From the NCBI RefSeq assembly GCF_002151125.1, contig NZ_MDJZ01000012.1, forward strand, positions 62,001-126,000: a DNA stretch of 64,000 nt, in the 5' to 3' direction. Origin of the DNA: Clavibacter michiganensis. Lineage in GTDB: Bacteria; Actinomycetota; Actinomycetes; Actinomycetales; Microbacteriaceae. Position 1 is the stretch's first letter; every line of letters begins with the position of its first letter. The translations under genes and the position numbers were made by a program. Below the pieces are notes generated by a model, which searched no databases, had not been told where the DNA came from, and was given only the letters and a program-made list of their open reading frames with translations. Positions 24,876 to 33,183 of this stretch are shown piece by piece.

Positions 24876-25928
24876 ATGATCAACCGACTCCTCTTCTTCG
24901 CCGGCATCGGCACCGGGTACGTCCTCGGCGCGCGCGCCGGACGCAAGCGCTACGAGGGCATCGCCCGCACGTCGCGCACCGTCTGGTCGAGCGAGCCCGT
25001 CCAGCGCGGCGTCCGCGAGGCGCAGGCCGTGCTCGACGAGAAGGGCCCGGTCGTCGTCGAGCGCACGGTCGAGACCGCCCGCGAGGTCGCGGACTTCGTC
25101 GGCCACGCGGTGCAGGGCGCCGCGGTCGCGGTCGGCCGCACCGCGCACACCGTGGGCGAGCGCATCGGTGCCACCACGCAGGACGTCGCGGGCCGCGTCG
25201 GCAGCACCACGCAGGACATCGCGGGCCGGGTCGGCGACACCGCCAAGGACCTCGGCACCCGCACGGCGGACCAGACCAAGCACGTCGTCGATCGCGTCGG
25301 CCAGCAGGCCACCGAGGTCGGCCACCGCGTCGCCGAGACCGCGGAGGACGTGCGCGGCCGCGTCGTCGAGACGGCCGAGGAGGCGCGCACGCGCGTCCAG
25401 GCCACGGCCGAGGACCTGCGCGAGCGCGGCGAGGAGGCCGGCCGCCGTGCCGTCTTCACCGCGGCCGAGGCCCGCGACGAGGCGCTCGCGTCCTTCGACG
25501 ACGAGGACGAGACCGGTCCCGTCGCCATCCCCGCGGACGGGGCCGCCCGCGCCGGGGAGCAGGACGCCTCCGCCGACGGCACCGCCGACGACGCCGACGA
25601 GGACCTCGACACGCTCGGCCCCGACGACCTGGGCGAGCCGTCGGACGCCGACGAGCAGACCGCGGACGAGCAGGCCGCCACCGAGACCGCCACCGAGACC
25701 GCCACGGCGACGCCCGCCCCCGCTCCCACCCCCGCGAAGCCGAAGGCCGCCGCGAGGAAGGCCGCGCCGAAGGCGAAGTCGACCGCGGAGCCGTCCGACG
25801 CCGCGCACGTGCCGACCCCGGGCGACATCGCCGGATCCGTGCACCGCGAGGAGCCCGCGCACGCCGCCCCCACCGACGACGCGACCGGCACCATGCCCGC
25901 CCGCACGTCCACCGATCCGGACGCCTGA
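24876..25928 (+). CDS. YtxH/LEA-like protein with nine 11-residue repeats
   Basis: 350 residues. A short hydrophobic N-terminus (LLFFAGIGTGYVLGARAGRKR, YtxH-like) is followed by helical sequence, then nine ungapped 11-residue units at 89-187, for example TTQDVAGRVGS and TAEDVRGRVVE. This periodicity is that of group 3 LEA proteins, which protect membranes and proteins during drying or cold. The rest is acidic (200-260), then Ala/Pro/Lys-rich and disordered. TAGGCT ends six bases before the ATG, so it is leaderless. A desiccation role is inferred; membrane anchoring of the N-terminus is plausible. Confidence 0.7.
   Translation: MINRLLFFAGIGTGYVLGARAGRKRYEGIARTSRTVWSSEPVQRGVREAQAVLDEKGPVVVERTVETAREVADFVGHAVQGAAVAVGRTAHTVGERIGATTQDVAGRVGSTTQDIAGRVGDTAKDLGTRTADQTKHVVDRVGQQATEVGHRVAETAEDVRGRVVETAEEARTRVQATAEDLRERGEEAGRRAVFTAAEARDEALASFDDEDETGPVAIPADGAARAGEQDASADGTADDADEDLDTLGPDDLGEPSDADEQTADEQAATETATETATATPAPAPTPAKPKAAARKAAPKAKSTAEPSDAAHVPTPGDIAGSVHREEPAHAAPTDDATGTMPARTSTDPDA
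25140..25436 (+). repeat. Nine tandem 33-bp units (11-residue repeats)
   Basis: Nine consecutive 33-bp units within the LEA-like gene. The second and third units (25173-25205 and 25206-25238) differ at only a few bases, which points to recent duplication; the others have drifted but keep the frame exactly. Confidence 0.8.
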
Positions 25929-25946
25929 CCCGCGCGCATCCCGCAC

Positions 25947-25992
25947 CGACGACGGCGCGCCGCAGCCCTCGGGCCGCGGCGCGCCGTCGTCG
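25947..25992. terminator. Bidirectional terminator before aspartase
   Basis: A 17-bp stem, CGACGACGGCGCGCCGC pairing with the mirrored GCGGCGCGCCGTCGTCG, closes a 12-base loop. It lies between the convergent ends of the LEA-like and aspartase genes. Confidence 0.75.
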
Positions 25993-26004
25993 TCCGTGCA
26001 GGTC

Positions 26005-27522
26005 TCAGTCGGCCTCGCCGCTCTGCTCCGCCGCGTGCGCCGCGAGCATCTCCGGCGTGATCACGGACATCGCCGCCGTCACGGGCTCGAGCCCGGAGAG
26101 GCGGTCGGGCGCGAGGATCTTCTCCACCTGCGTCCGCGTCATCAGCCCCGCCTCGACGACGAGGTCCGGGATCGACGCGCTCGTCATCAGCGCCGTCTTC
26201 GCGAGGCTGGAGGACGCCGCGTAGCCGATGTACGGCGTGAGCGCCGTGACGACGCCGACCGACGACTCCACCTGCGCCGCGAGCCGCTCGGTGTTGGCCG
26301 TGATCCCGTCGATGCAGTTCACGCGCAGCGTCTTCGCCGCGTTCCGCAGCCAGCTCAGCGACTGCAGCAGCGAGTGCGCGATGACCGGCTCGAAGGCGTT
26401 GAGCTGCAGCTGCCCGCCCTCGGCCGCCATGGTCACCGTCACGTCGGCGCCCGCAATCGAGAACGCGACCTGGTTGACGACCTCGGGGATCACCGGGTTC
26501 ACCTTGCCCGGCATGATGCTCGACCCGGCCTGGCGCGGCGGCAGGTTGATCTCGCCGAGCCCCGCCTGCGGGCCCGACGACAGCAGCCGCAGGTCGTTGC
26601 AGATCTTCGACAGCTTGATGGCGGCGCGCTTGAGCGTCGAGGACAGCGTCATGAACACGCCCGCGTCGCTCGTCGCCTCGATGAGGTCGCTCGCGGTCAC
26701 GAGCGTATAGCCCGTGATTGCGCTGAGGTGGCCGCGCACGGCGGCGGCGTAGTTCGGATCCGCCGTGATGCCCGTACCGATCGCCGTCGCGCCGAGGTTG
26801 ATCTCCGACAGCAGCGGCTCGAGCTCGCCGAGCCGCGCGTGGTCCTCCTCGAGCGTGGTCGCGAAGCCGTGGAACTCCTGACCCAGCGTCATGGGCACCG
26901 CGTCCTGCAGCTGCGTGCGGCCGACCTTGAGCACCTGCGAGAACTGCGCGCCCTTCGCGAGGAACGAGCGGCGGAGCAGGTCGAGCTCGTCGAGCGTCTG
27001 CAGGAGCGAGTGGATGAGGGCGACCTTGAGCGCGGTCGGGTACGTGTCGTTGGTCGACTGGCTGCGGTTCACGTCGTCGAGCGGGTGCATGTGCCGGTAG
27101 TCGCCGAGCGCGTGGCCGGCCTTCTCGAGGGCGCGGTTCGCGATGACCTCGTTGGTGTTCATGTTGGTGCTCGTGCCGGCCCCGCCCTGGATCACGCCGA
27201 CCACGAACTGGTCGTGCAGGTGCCCGGCGATGATCTCGGAGCAGACCTCGTCGATCTGCTTGGCCTTCCGCGCGTCCAGCACGCCGATCTGCACGTTGGC
27301 GCGGGCCGCGGCCTGCTTCACCTGCGCGAGCGCGACGACGAACTCCGGGTACACGCTCAACGGCCGCAGGCTGATGGGGAAGTTCTCCAGCGCCCGCGCC
27401 GTGTGGATCCCCCAGTACGCGTCCGCGGGGACGTCGAGGCTCCCGAGGCTGTCGGTCTCGGTGCGGACGGGGTGGCCGTCCGGGTGCGGGATGCGGTCGT
27501 CGTTCGGGCTCACTGGTGTCAT
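26005..27522 (-). CDS. aspA: Aspartate ammonia-lyase (fumarase/aspartase superfamily)
   Basis: 505 residues. The superfamily signature GSSIMPGKVNP is at about 332-342. GGAGTSTNMNTNEVIANRA near 125 and HPLDDVNRSQSTNDTYP near 155 match aspartase and class II fumarase. Ile in SSIMP and NPVIPEVVNQV favour aspartase, which deaminates aspartate to fumarate, but a fumarase role is not excluded. GGAG six bases before the ATG supports this start; an upstream in-frame ATG four codons earlier is possible. About 30 residues longer than usual, including N-terminal HPDGHPVRTE. Confidence 0.85.
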   Translation of the reverse strand: MTPVSPNDDRIPHPDGHPVRTETDSLGSLDVPADAYWGIHTARALENFPISLRPLSVYPEFVVALAQVKQAAARANVQIGVLDARKAKQIDEVCSEIIAGHLHDQFVVGVIQGGAGTSTNMNTNEVIANRALEKAGHALGDYRHMHPLDDVNRSQSTNDTYPTALKVALIHSLLQTLDELDLLRRSFLAKGAQFSQVLKVGRTQLQDAVPMTLGQEFHGFATTLEEDHARLGELEPLLSEINLGATAIGTGITADPNYAAAVRGHLSAITGYTLVTASDLIEATSDAGVFMTLSSTLKRAAIKLSKICNDLRLLSSGPQAGLGEINLPPRQAGSSIMPGKVNPVIPEVVNQVAFSIAGADVTVTMAAEGGQLQLNAFEPVIAHSLLQSLSWLRNAAKTLRVNCIDGITANTERLAAQVESSVGVVTALTPYIGYAASSSLAKTALMTSASIPDLVVEAGLMTRTQVEKILAPDRLSGLEPVTAAMSVITPEMLAAHAAEQSGEAD

Positions 27523-27626
27523 GGGAGGCTCCATCGTCTCGTCGCTCGTGGCATGAGGATCCCTCGACCCTACTAGCGGCCCCGGGCCCCGCCGAGGCCG
27601 CCCGGGCCCGCGGATAGGCTCGGCGG

Positions 27627-28478
27627 ATGCGCCGCTTCCTCGGGATCGACCTCGCCTGGGCGGAGGGCACCGCGACCCGCCCGGCGCGCGAGACGGGGCT
27701 CGCCTGCATCGACGCGTCGGGCCGGGTGCTCGACCTCGCGACGGCACGCGGCATCGACGCCGTCGTCGACTGGGTGGACCGCTGGCAGGGCCCGGGAGCG
27801 GTCGCCGCGGTCGACGGGCCGCTCGTCGTCGCGAACGCCACGGGCAGCCGCCTGGCGGAGAAGGAGGTCGCGTCCCGCTACGGGCGCCTCGGCATCTCCG
27901 CCTACCCGTCGAACCAGGGTCTGCCCGCGCAGGGCACGGTCGCCCTCCGGCGGCGGCTGGAGGACGCCGGCTGGGAGTACGACGACGGATCCGGCGCCGC
28001 GCGCGACGCGGACGCCCGCACGATGCTCGAGTGCTACCCCTACACGACGCTCGTCGGCGCGCCCGAGCTCGGCTTCGCAGGCCCCAAGCCCCGGTACAAG
28101 CGCCTCGCGCCGCTGCTCGCGACGGCCGAACGCCGGCCGCACCGGGCCGCGGAGTTCCGCGCGGTGCTCGACGCCGTGGCGGGGCTGGCCCACGCGGATC
28201 CGCCGCTCGACGTGACGACGCACCCGCGGTCGGCCGCCCTCGTCGCCGACGGCCCCGCGATCGTCGAGCGGCAGCACAAGCACCTCGAGGACCTGCTCGA
28301 CGGCCTGATCTGCGCGTGGACCGCCGCGTACTGGGCCCGCCACGGGCTCGCGCGCTCGCAGGTGCTGGGCGCCGCGGATCCCGTGGTCGACGAGCGCGGG
28401 CGGCGCGGCACGATCATCGCGCCGGCGAGGCCCCACCAGCGCGCACCCGGCGATCCGTTCTTCGCACCCGGGGGCTGA
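27627..28478 (+). CDS. DUF429 protein (predicted RNase H-fold nuclease)
   Basis: 283 residues. The first strand MRRFLGIDLAWAEG carries the Asp expected of an RNase H-like fold, and AAVDGPLVVAN and MLECYPYTTL are DUF429 motifs. Biochemical activity is not established for the family. TAGGCT ends six bases before the ATG (27615-27620), a clear leaderless arrangement. It converges on the glycosyltransferase with only 14 bases between the stop codons. Confidence 0.85.
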   Translation: MRRFLGIDLAWAEGTATRPARETGLACIDASGRVLDLATARGIDAVVDWVDRWQGPGAVAAVDGPLVVANATGSRLAEKEVASRYGRLGISAYPSNQGLPAQGTVALRRRLEDAGWEYDDGSGAARDADARTMLECYPYTTLVGAPELGFAGPKPRYKRLAPLLATAERRPHRAAEFRAVLDAVAGLAHADPPLDVTTHPRSAALVADGPAIVERQHKHLEDLLDGLICAWTAAYWARHGLARSQVLGAADPVVDERGRRGTIIAPARPHQRAPGDPFFAPGG

Positions 28479-28492
28479 GCGGATCGGGCGTG

Positions 28493-29239
28493 TCAGCCCC
28501 GGCGCAGCCCGAAGCGCAGCTGGAGCACGAGCAGCAGGTTCTTCACCAGCGTGTCGCTCGGGATCTTCGACTCGCCCTCGGTGCGGTCCATGAAGACGAT
28601 CGCCACCTCGGTGGGCCGCTTCGCGTGCGTCAGCGCCCGCTGCTTCATCTCGATCTGGAAGCCGTAGCCCGTCGTCGTGATGGTGGACGGCGTGATCCTG
28701 CGCAGCAGCCCGGTCTCGTAGAGGTTGAAGCCGCCCGTGTAGTCGGTGATCCGCGAGCCGAGGAACAGGCGCGTGTAGAGGTTGCCGCCCACGCTGAGGA
28801 AGCGGCGCTTGAAGTCCCAGTCGGGCGTCGCGCCGCCGCGGATGTAGCGCGACGCGACCACGAGGTCGGCGCCCCCGCGCACCCGGCGCAGCATCTCGGT
28901 GATGTAGGAGGGGTCGTGCGAGAGGTCGGCGTCCATCTGCAGGATGTGCGTGGGCGGCTCGTCCGCGCCGAGCAGCAGCTCGAAGGCCCAGATGTACGCG
29001 GCGCCCAGGCCGGCCTTCTCCGCGCGGGTCTCGACGCGCACGCGGAACGTGCCGGTCTCGACGCTCGGCGCGATCGACCGGGCGAGGTCGGCCGTGCCGT
29101 CCGGCGACGAGTCGTCGACGATCATCGCGGTGATCGTGAAGTCGGGGTTCTCCGCCGCCATGGCCGCGAGGCGGGGCAGCAGCTCCCCGACGTTGCGCGC
29201 CTCCTCGTAGGTGGGGATCACGATCGTGAGACTGCTCAA
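28493..29239 (-). CDS. Polyprenol-phosphate mannosyltransferase-like glycosyltransferase (GT2)
   Basis: 248 residues of GT-A fold: VIPTYEEARNVGEL at 7-20, IVDDSSPDGTAD at about 43-54 and DxD-like MDADLSHDP near 100. It should transfer mannose or glucose from a nucleotide sugar to a polyprenyl phosphate on the inner face of the membrane. The protein lacks the C-terminal membrane domain of some Ppm/DPM enzymes. The start is TTG at 29239, chosen because the GT2 first strand begins three codons later. The divergent GtrA gene is a plausible partner for moving the lipid-linked sugar. Confidence 0.85.
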   Translation of the reverse strand: MSSLTIVIPTYEEARNVGELLPRLAAMAAENPDFTITAMIVDDSSPDGTADLARSIAPSVETGTFRVRVETRAEKAGLGAAYIWAFELLLGADEPPTHILQMDADLSHDPSYITEMLRRVRGGADLVVASRYIRGGATPDWDFKRRFLSVGGNLYTRLFLGSRITDYTGGFNLYETGLLRRITPSTITTTGYGFQIEMKQRALTHAKRPTEVAIVFMDRTEGESKIPSDTLVKNLLLVLQLRFGLRRG

Positions 29240-29436
29240 GCTGGTGGTTCCGTCTCCGAGTCGGGGATCGACCCGGATCCGGGCCTCGTCGAGTCTAGCC
29301 AGCGACCGACGACGTGGCCGCGAGGGACGGCCGCCGCCCGTCGTCCGCTTGTTACGCTTCTCCAGGCCCGGCGCCCTGACGCCGTGCGCCCACGCCGGAA
29401 CGACCGGCGGGCGCGCCGGGTGCCGGGAGGATCAGC

Positions 29437-29937
29437 GTGACGAAGCTCCTCGCCGACCGCCGCGTCCGCTTCCTCCTCGCGGGCCTCCTCAACACGGGCC
29501 TCGACTTCGTGCTGCTCAACCTGCTGATCCTCGTCGCCGCCATGCCCGTGCTCGGCGCCAACCTGGTGTCGGTGACGGTCGGCATCACCATCTCCTACTT
29601 CCTCAACCACTTCTTCGTCTTCCGGCACGGCGAGCCCGTCACGGCGGGACGCTTCCTCCGCTTCTTCGCGGTCACGGGCTTCAGCTCGCTGCTGCTGCAG
29701 AGCGGCGTCATCTGGCTCTTCGAGCGCGGCTTCGACACGACGTTCGGCCGCTCGCTCATCATGTTCGGCACGAGCGCCGAGCAGGAGTTCCTCGAGATCA
29801 ACATCGCCAAGGCCACCGCGGTCCTCATCGGCCTCGTGTGGAACTTCACGCTGTACCGGCTCGTGGTGTTCCGGACGCCCGCGGGATCCGACGTCGAGGG
29901 CCCGACCGCCGTCCGCGCGGCCGCCTCCGCCGACTGA
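29437..29937 (+). CDS. GtrA-family membrane protein
   Basis: 166 residues with four membrane helices. The family signature is visible as RFLLAGLLNTGLDFVLLN and SYFLNHFFVFRHG, with VWNFTLYRLVVFR near the end. GtrA-like proteins are thought to flip or position polyprenol-linked sugars for cell-surface glycosylation. GGGAGG precedes the GTG. Divergence from a polyprenol-phosphate glycosyltransferase supports this role, but no third (acceptor) enzyme is nearby. Confidence 0.88.
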   Translation: MTKLLADRRVRFLLAGLLNTGLDFVLLNLLILVAAMPVLGANLVSVTVGITISYFLNHFFVFRHGEPVTAGRFLRFFAVTGFSSLLLQSGVIWLFERGFDTTFGRSLIMFGTSAEQEFLEINIAKATAVLIGLVWNFTLYRLVVFRTPAGSDVEGPTAVRAAASAD

Positions 29938-29956
29938 CGGCCGCGCGGGGCCGGCG

Positions 29957-31234
29957 TCAGAGCAGCTTGCCGATCTCCGTCACGAGCTGCTGCACGCCGA
30001 GCACCACGAACAGCAGCGCCGAGAGGCCCATCACCGTGTTGCTCAGCGGGCGGTTCCGCCAGGCGCGCGGCGTCCGGTCGGTGTTGAGGAGCACCAGCAG
30101 CGTGATCGCGAGGAACGGCATGAACAGCGCGCCCAGCACGCCGTACGCGATGATCAGGCCGATCGGCTGGTCGAGGAACAGCAGGCCCATGGGCGGGATC
30201 GTCAGCCAGAGGATGAACCCCTTGTAGTAGCTGCCGCCGAGACGGCGGCGCGGGTCGTCGACGTCGAGACCGCGGATCGTACCGAGGAAGTCGGCGAACA
30301 TCAGCGAGACGCCGTTCCACACGCCGAGGATCGAGGAGAACGACGTGGCGAAGAAGCCGAGCAGGAAGAACCACGTCATGAAGGCGCCGTAGCGCTCCCC
30401 CAGCACGTCGGCGAGCTGCACGAGGCCGCCCTCGCCGTCGGCCAGCGCGATGTCCGCGGAGTACAGGAGCTCCGCGCCGACGACGAGCATCGAGAGCACG
30501 AAGATCCCGCTCATCACGTAGGCGACGGAGTTGTCGATGCGCATGACCTTCATCCAGCGGGGCGCCACCCAGCCCTTCTCGCGCAGCCAGTAGCCGTAGG
30601 CCGCGAGCGTGATGGTGCCGCCGACGCCGCCCGCGATGCTGAGGGCGACGACGAGGCCGCCCTCGGGGATCGTCGGCACGAGGCCCGAGAGGAGCGCCGG
30701 CACGTTCGGCACGGTGACGATCGCGGCGCCCACGACGGTCACGAACATGAGCCCGACGAACACCGCGATGATCTTCTCGAACGCCGAGTACCGCCCGAAC
30801 CAGACCACGACGGCGCCGACCAGGCCGCAGCCGATCGCGAACACCTTGAGGTCGACGCCCGGGAAGAGCGCCGCGAGCGGGAGGGCCGAGGAGCTCATGG
30901 CCGCGGCGCCGTAGACGAGGCCCCAGATGAGGATGTAGGGCCCGAAGTACCACGTGGTCCAGCGGCCGATGCTGCGCCAGCCCTCGAAGATCGTGCGGCC
31001 GGTGGCGAGCGAGTACCGGCCGGCGCCCTCCACGAGGAAGATCTTGATGATCACGCCGAGCACGGCGGCCCACAGCAGGGCGTAGCCGAAGCGGGATCCC
31101 GCCACCAGGGTCGCGACGAGGTCACCCGCACCGATGCCGGTGGCGGCGACCACGAGGCCGGGGCCGACGACGCGCCAGCGCCTGGCCGACTCCTGGGGTT
31201 CGCGGACGTCGCCGCGGCTGTCGAGGTCGGTCAT
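29957..31234 (-). CDS. Nramp-superfamily transporter lacking the canonical metal motif
   Basis: 425 residues with about 11 helices. The Nramp framework is clear (GPGLVVAATGIGAGD, then GSRFGYALLW), but the DPGN metal-binding motif of helix 1 is GAGD (35-38), and in helix 6 the expected AxxMPHN-like segment reads ITLAAYGYWLREKG, without Met. Nramp members of this sort may carry Mg2+ or something other than Mn2+/Fe2+. Function is therefore open. GGGAG lies eight bases before the ATG. It faces away from the purine permease, from which it is separated by 95 bases. Confidence 0.8.
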   Translation of the reverse strand: MTDLDSRGDVREPQESARRWRVVGPGLVVAATGIGAGDLVATLVAGSRFGYALLWAAVLGVIIKIFLVEGAGRYSLATGRTIFEGWRSIGRWTTWYFGPYILIWGLVYGAAAMSSSALPLAALFPGVDLKVFAIGCGLVGAVVVWFGRYSAFEKIIAVFVGLMFVTVVGAAIVTVPNVPALLSGLVPTIPEGGLVVALSIAGGVGGTITLAAYGYWLREKGWVAPRWMKVMRIDNSVAYVMSGIFVLSMLVVGAELLYSADIALADGEGGLVQLADVLGERYGAFMTWFFLLGFFATSFSSILGVWNGVSLMFADFLGTIRGLDVDDPRRRLGGSYYKGFILWLTIPPMGLLFLDQPIGLIIAYGVLGALFMPFLAITLLVLLNTDRTPRAWRNRPLSNTVMGLSALLFVVLGVQQLVTEIGKLL

Positions 31235-31329
31235 GTGCGGGCTCCCGTGCGTCGTCGAAAGGGGGTCCCGTCCACCTTACGCAGGGCTGGGCGCCTCCCG
31301 CCGACCCGACGGCCGCGCGACGCCGCGGA

Positions 31330-32805
31330 TCAGACGCCGAGCAGCTGCTCGATCGGCCCGCGCGCGAAGAACACCAGGAAGCCCGCCGAGACGACCCAGA
31401 GCAGCGGCGACACCTCGCGCACGCGACCGGAGAACGAGCGGACGAGCACCCAGGAGAGGAAGCCCACGCCGATGCCGTTGGCGATCGAGTAGGTGAGCGG
31501 CATGACGAGCACGGTGAGGAAGACCGGCAGCGCGACCGAGAAGTCGGTCCACACGATGTCTCGGATCTGCGACGCCATGAGCGTGCCGACGATCACGAGG
31601 GCCGCGGCCGCGACCTCGAGCGGCACGACCTGCGTCAGCGGAGTGAAGAACATCGCCAGGAGGAACAGCACGCCGGTGACCATCGACGCGAGGCCCGTGC
31701 GGGCGCCCTCGCCGATGCCCGACGCCGACTCGATGAAGACCGTGTTCGAGGAGCTCGACGTCGCGCCGCCCGCGACCGCGCCGAAGCCCTCGACGACCAG
31801 CGCGCCCTTGAGGCGGGGGAAGTCGCCGCGCTCGTCGGAGAGGTCGGCCGCCTTGGCGAGGCCGGTCATGGTGCCCATGGCGTCGAAGAAGTTCGTGAAG
31901 ACCAGCGTGAAGACGAGCATGAGGGCCGAGATGACGCCGATGCGGCCGAAGGCGCCGAAGTCGAAGGCGCCGACGAGCCCGAGGTCCGGGAGCGACACGG
32001 GCGTGGCGGGCAGCACGGGCGCGTTGAGGTTCCAGCCGGTGGCGCCGGAGGTGTTCGACGGGCCGATGCGGAAGACCTGCTCGACGACGATCGCGATGAG
32101 CGTGGTGGCGACGATGCCGATGAGGAGCGCGCCGGGCACGCGGCGGGCCATGAGCACCCCCATGATCACCAGGCCGAGGATGAAGACGACGGTCGGCAGC
32201 GACGCGATGGAGCCGTCGATCCCGAGCGCGAGCGGCGACGCGGGCACGCCGGTGCCGCGCACGAAGCCGGAGTCGACGAAGCCGATGAACGCGATGAAGA
32301 GGCCGATGCCCACCGTGATGGCCGTCTTGAGCTCGCGCGGGACGGCCCGGAAGATCAGCGTGCGCAGGCCCGTGGTGGCGAGCAGCACGATCACGAGGCC
32401 GTTGATGACCACGAGGCCCATCGCCTCCGGCCAGGTGACCTCGCCGACCACGCTGACCGCGAGGAACGAGTTGATGCCGAGGCCCGCCGCGAACGCGAAC
32501 GGCAGGCGGGCGACGAGGCCGAAGAGGATCGTCATGACGCCCGCGGTGAGGGCGGTCGCGGCGCCCACCTGCGTGGCCTGCAGCCAGTTGCCCTCCACGT
32601 CGAGCGTCGCGGCGTCCGCGCTGAAGCCGCCGAGGATCAGCGGGTTGAGCACGACGATGTACGCCATCGTCACGAACGTGAGCACGCCGCCGCGGATCTC
32701 GCGCGCGTACGTGGATCCGCGCTTCGTGATCTCGAAGAACCGGTCGAGCGCGCCGCGCTCGCCGTGGGTCTCGGGGGCGGGGGACGACGTGCGCGCTTCG
32801 GTCAT
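31330..32805 (-). CDS. NCS2-family purine permease (AzgA-like)
   Basis: 491 residues, 12-14 helices. The AzgA-type N-terminus FFEITKRGSTYAREIRGG and the segment FVTMAYIVVLNPLIL are typical, as is LPFAFAAGLGINSFLA, in which the purine-binding helix lies. It should import adenine, guanine or hypoxanthine with protons, in line with apt elsewhere in the window. GAAGAAG precedes the ATG. No purine riboswitch was recognised in the 126 bases upstream. Confidence 0.9.
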   Translation of the reverse strand: MTEARTSSPAPETHGERGALDRFFEITKRGSTYAREIRGGVLTFVTMAYIVVLNPLILGGFSADAATLDVEGNWLQATQVGAATALTAGVMTILFGLVARLPFAFAAGLGINSFLAVSVVGEVTWPEAMGLVVINGLVIVLLATTGLRTLIFRAVPRELKTAITVGIGLFIAFIGFVDSGFVRGTGVPASPLALGIDGSIASLPTVVFILGLVIMGVLMARRVPGALLIGIVATTLIAIVVEQVFRIGPSNTSGATGWNLNAPVLPATPVSLPDLGLVGAFDFGAFGRIGVISALMLVFTLVFTNFFDAMGTMTGLAKAADLSDERGDFPRLKGALVVEGFGAVAGGATSSSSNTVFIESASGIGEGARTGLASMVTGVLFLLAMFFTPLTQVVPLEVAAAALVIVGTLMASQIRDIVWTDFSVALPVFLTVLVMPLTYSIANGIGVGFLSWVLVRSFSGRVREVSPLLWVVSAGFLVFFARGPIEQLLGV

Positions 32806-32931
32806 GGGCTTCTTCCGCGAGGGGTCGGGTCGGGCGACGGGAGGGAGAGGAGCCGACTACCTTGTCGGGACGGGGTCGAGCCTAGGGGCGGGCGCGCGCC
32901 GGGCACCAGCCGCGGATGCGCGCCCCCGGGC

Positions 32932-33183
32932 TCAGGAGTGCAGGGCCGGGACGATGAGGTACACGCCGTAGAGCACGGCGATGCCGCTGAGGGCGAAGCA
33001 GACGTAGCCGCCCACGGTCGCGGCCTGCGGGCGGATGCCCGTGACCGAGACCTTGTCGCCCTCGTCGTCGTACTCGGTGCCCACCGCGAGCAGCCGGACG
33101 CCGAGGGAGAAGAGGCAGACGACCAGGACGGCGCCGATGAGGGCCGCCACGGCCACGACGAGGAACGCGCTCCAGTCGATCAT
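32932..33183 (-). CDS. Small two-helix membrane protein, downstream partner of pit
   Basis: 83 residues with helices at about 7-30 and 56-78 and a charged loop between (TEYDDEGDKVSVTG). The ATGA start overlaps the pit stop by four bases and has GGGAGG upstream, so the two are translationally coupled. No family recognised. Accessory function in phosphate uptake is suggested only by the operon; the common pit partner of the DUF47 family is absent. Confidence 0.75.
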   Translation of the reverse strand: MIDWSAFLVVAVAALIGAVLVVCLFSLGVRLLAVGTEYDDEGDKVSVTGIRPQAATVGGYVCFALSGIAVLYGVYLIVPALHS

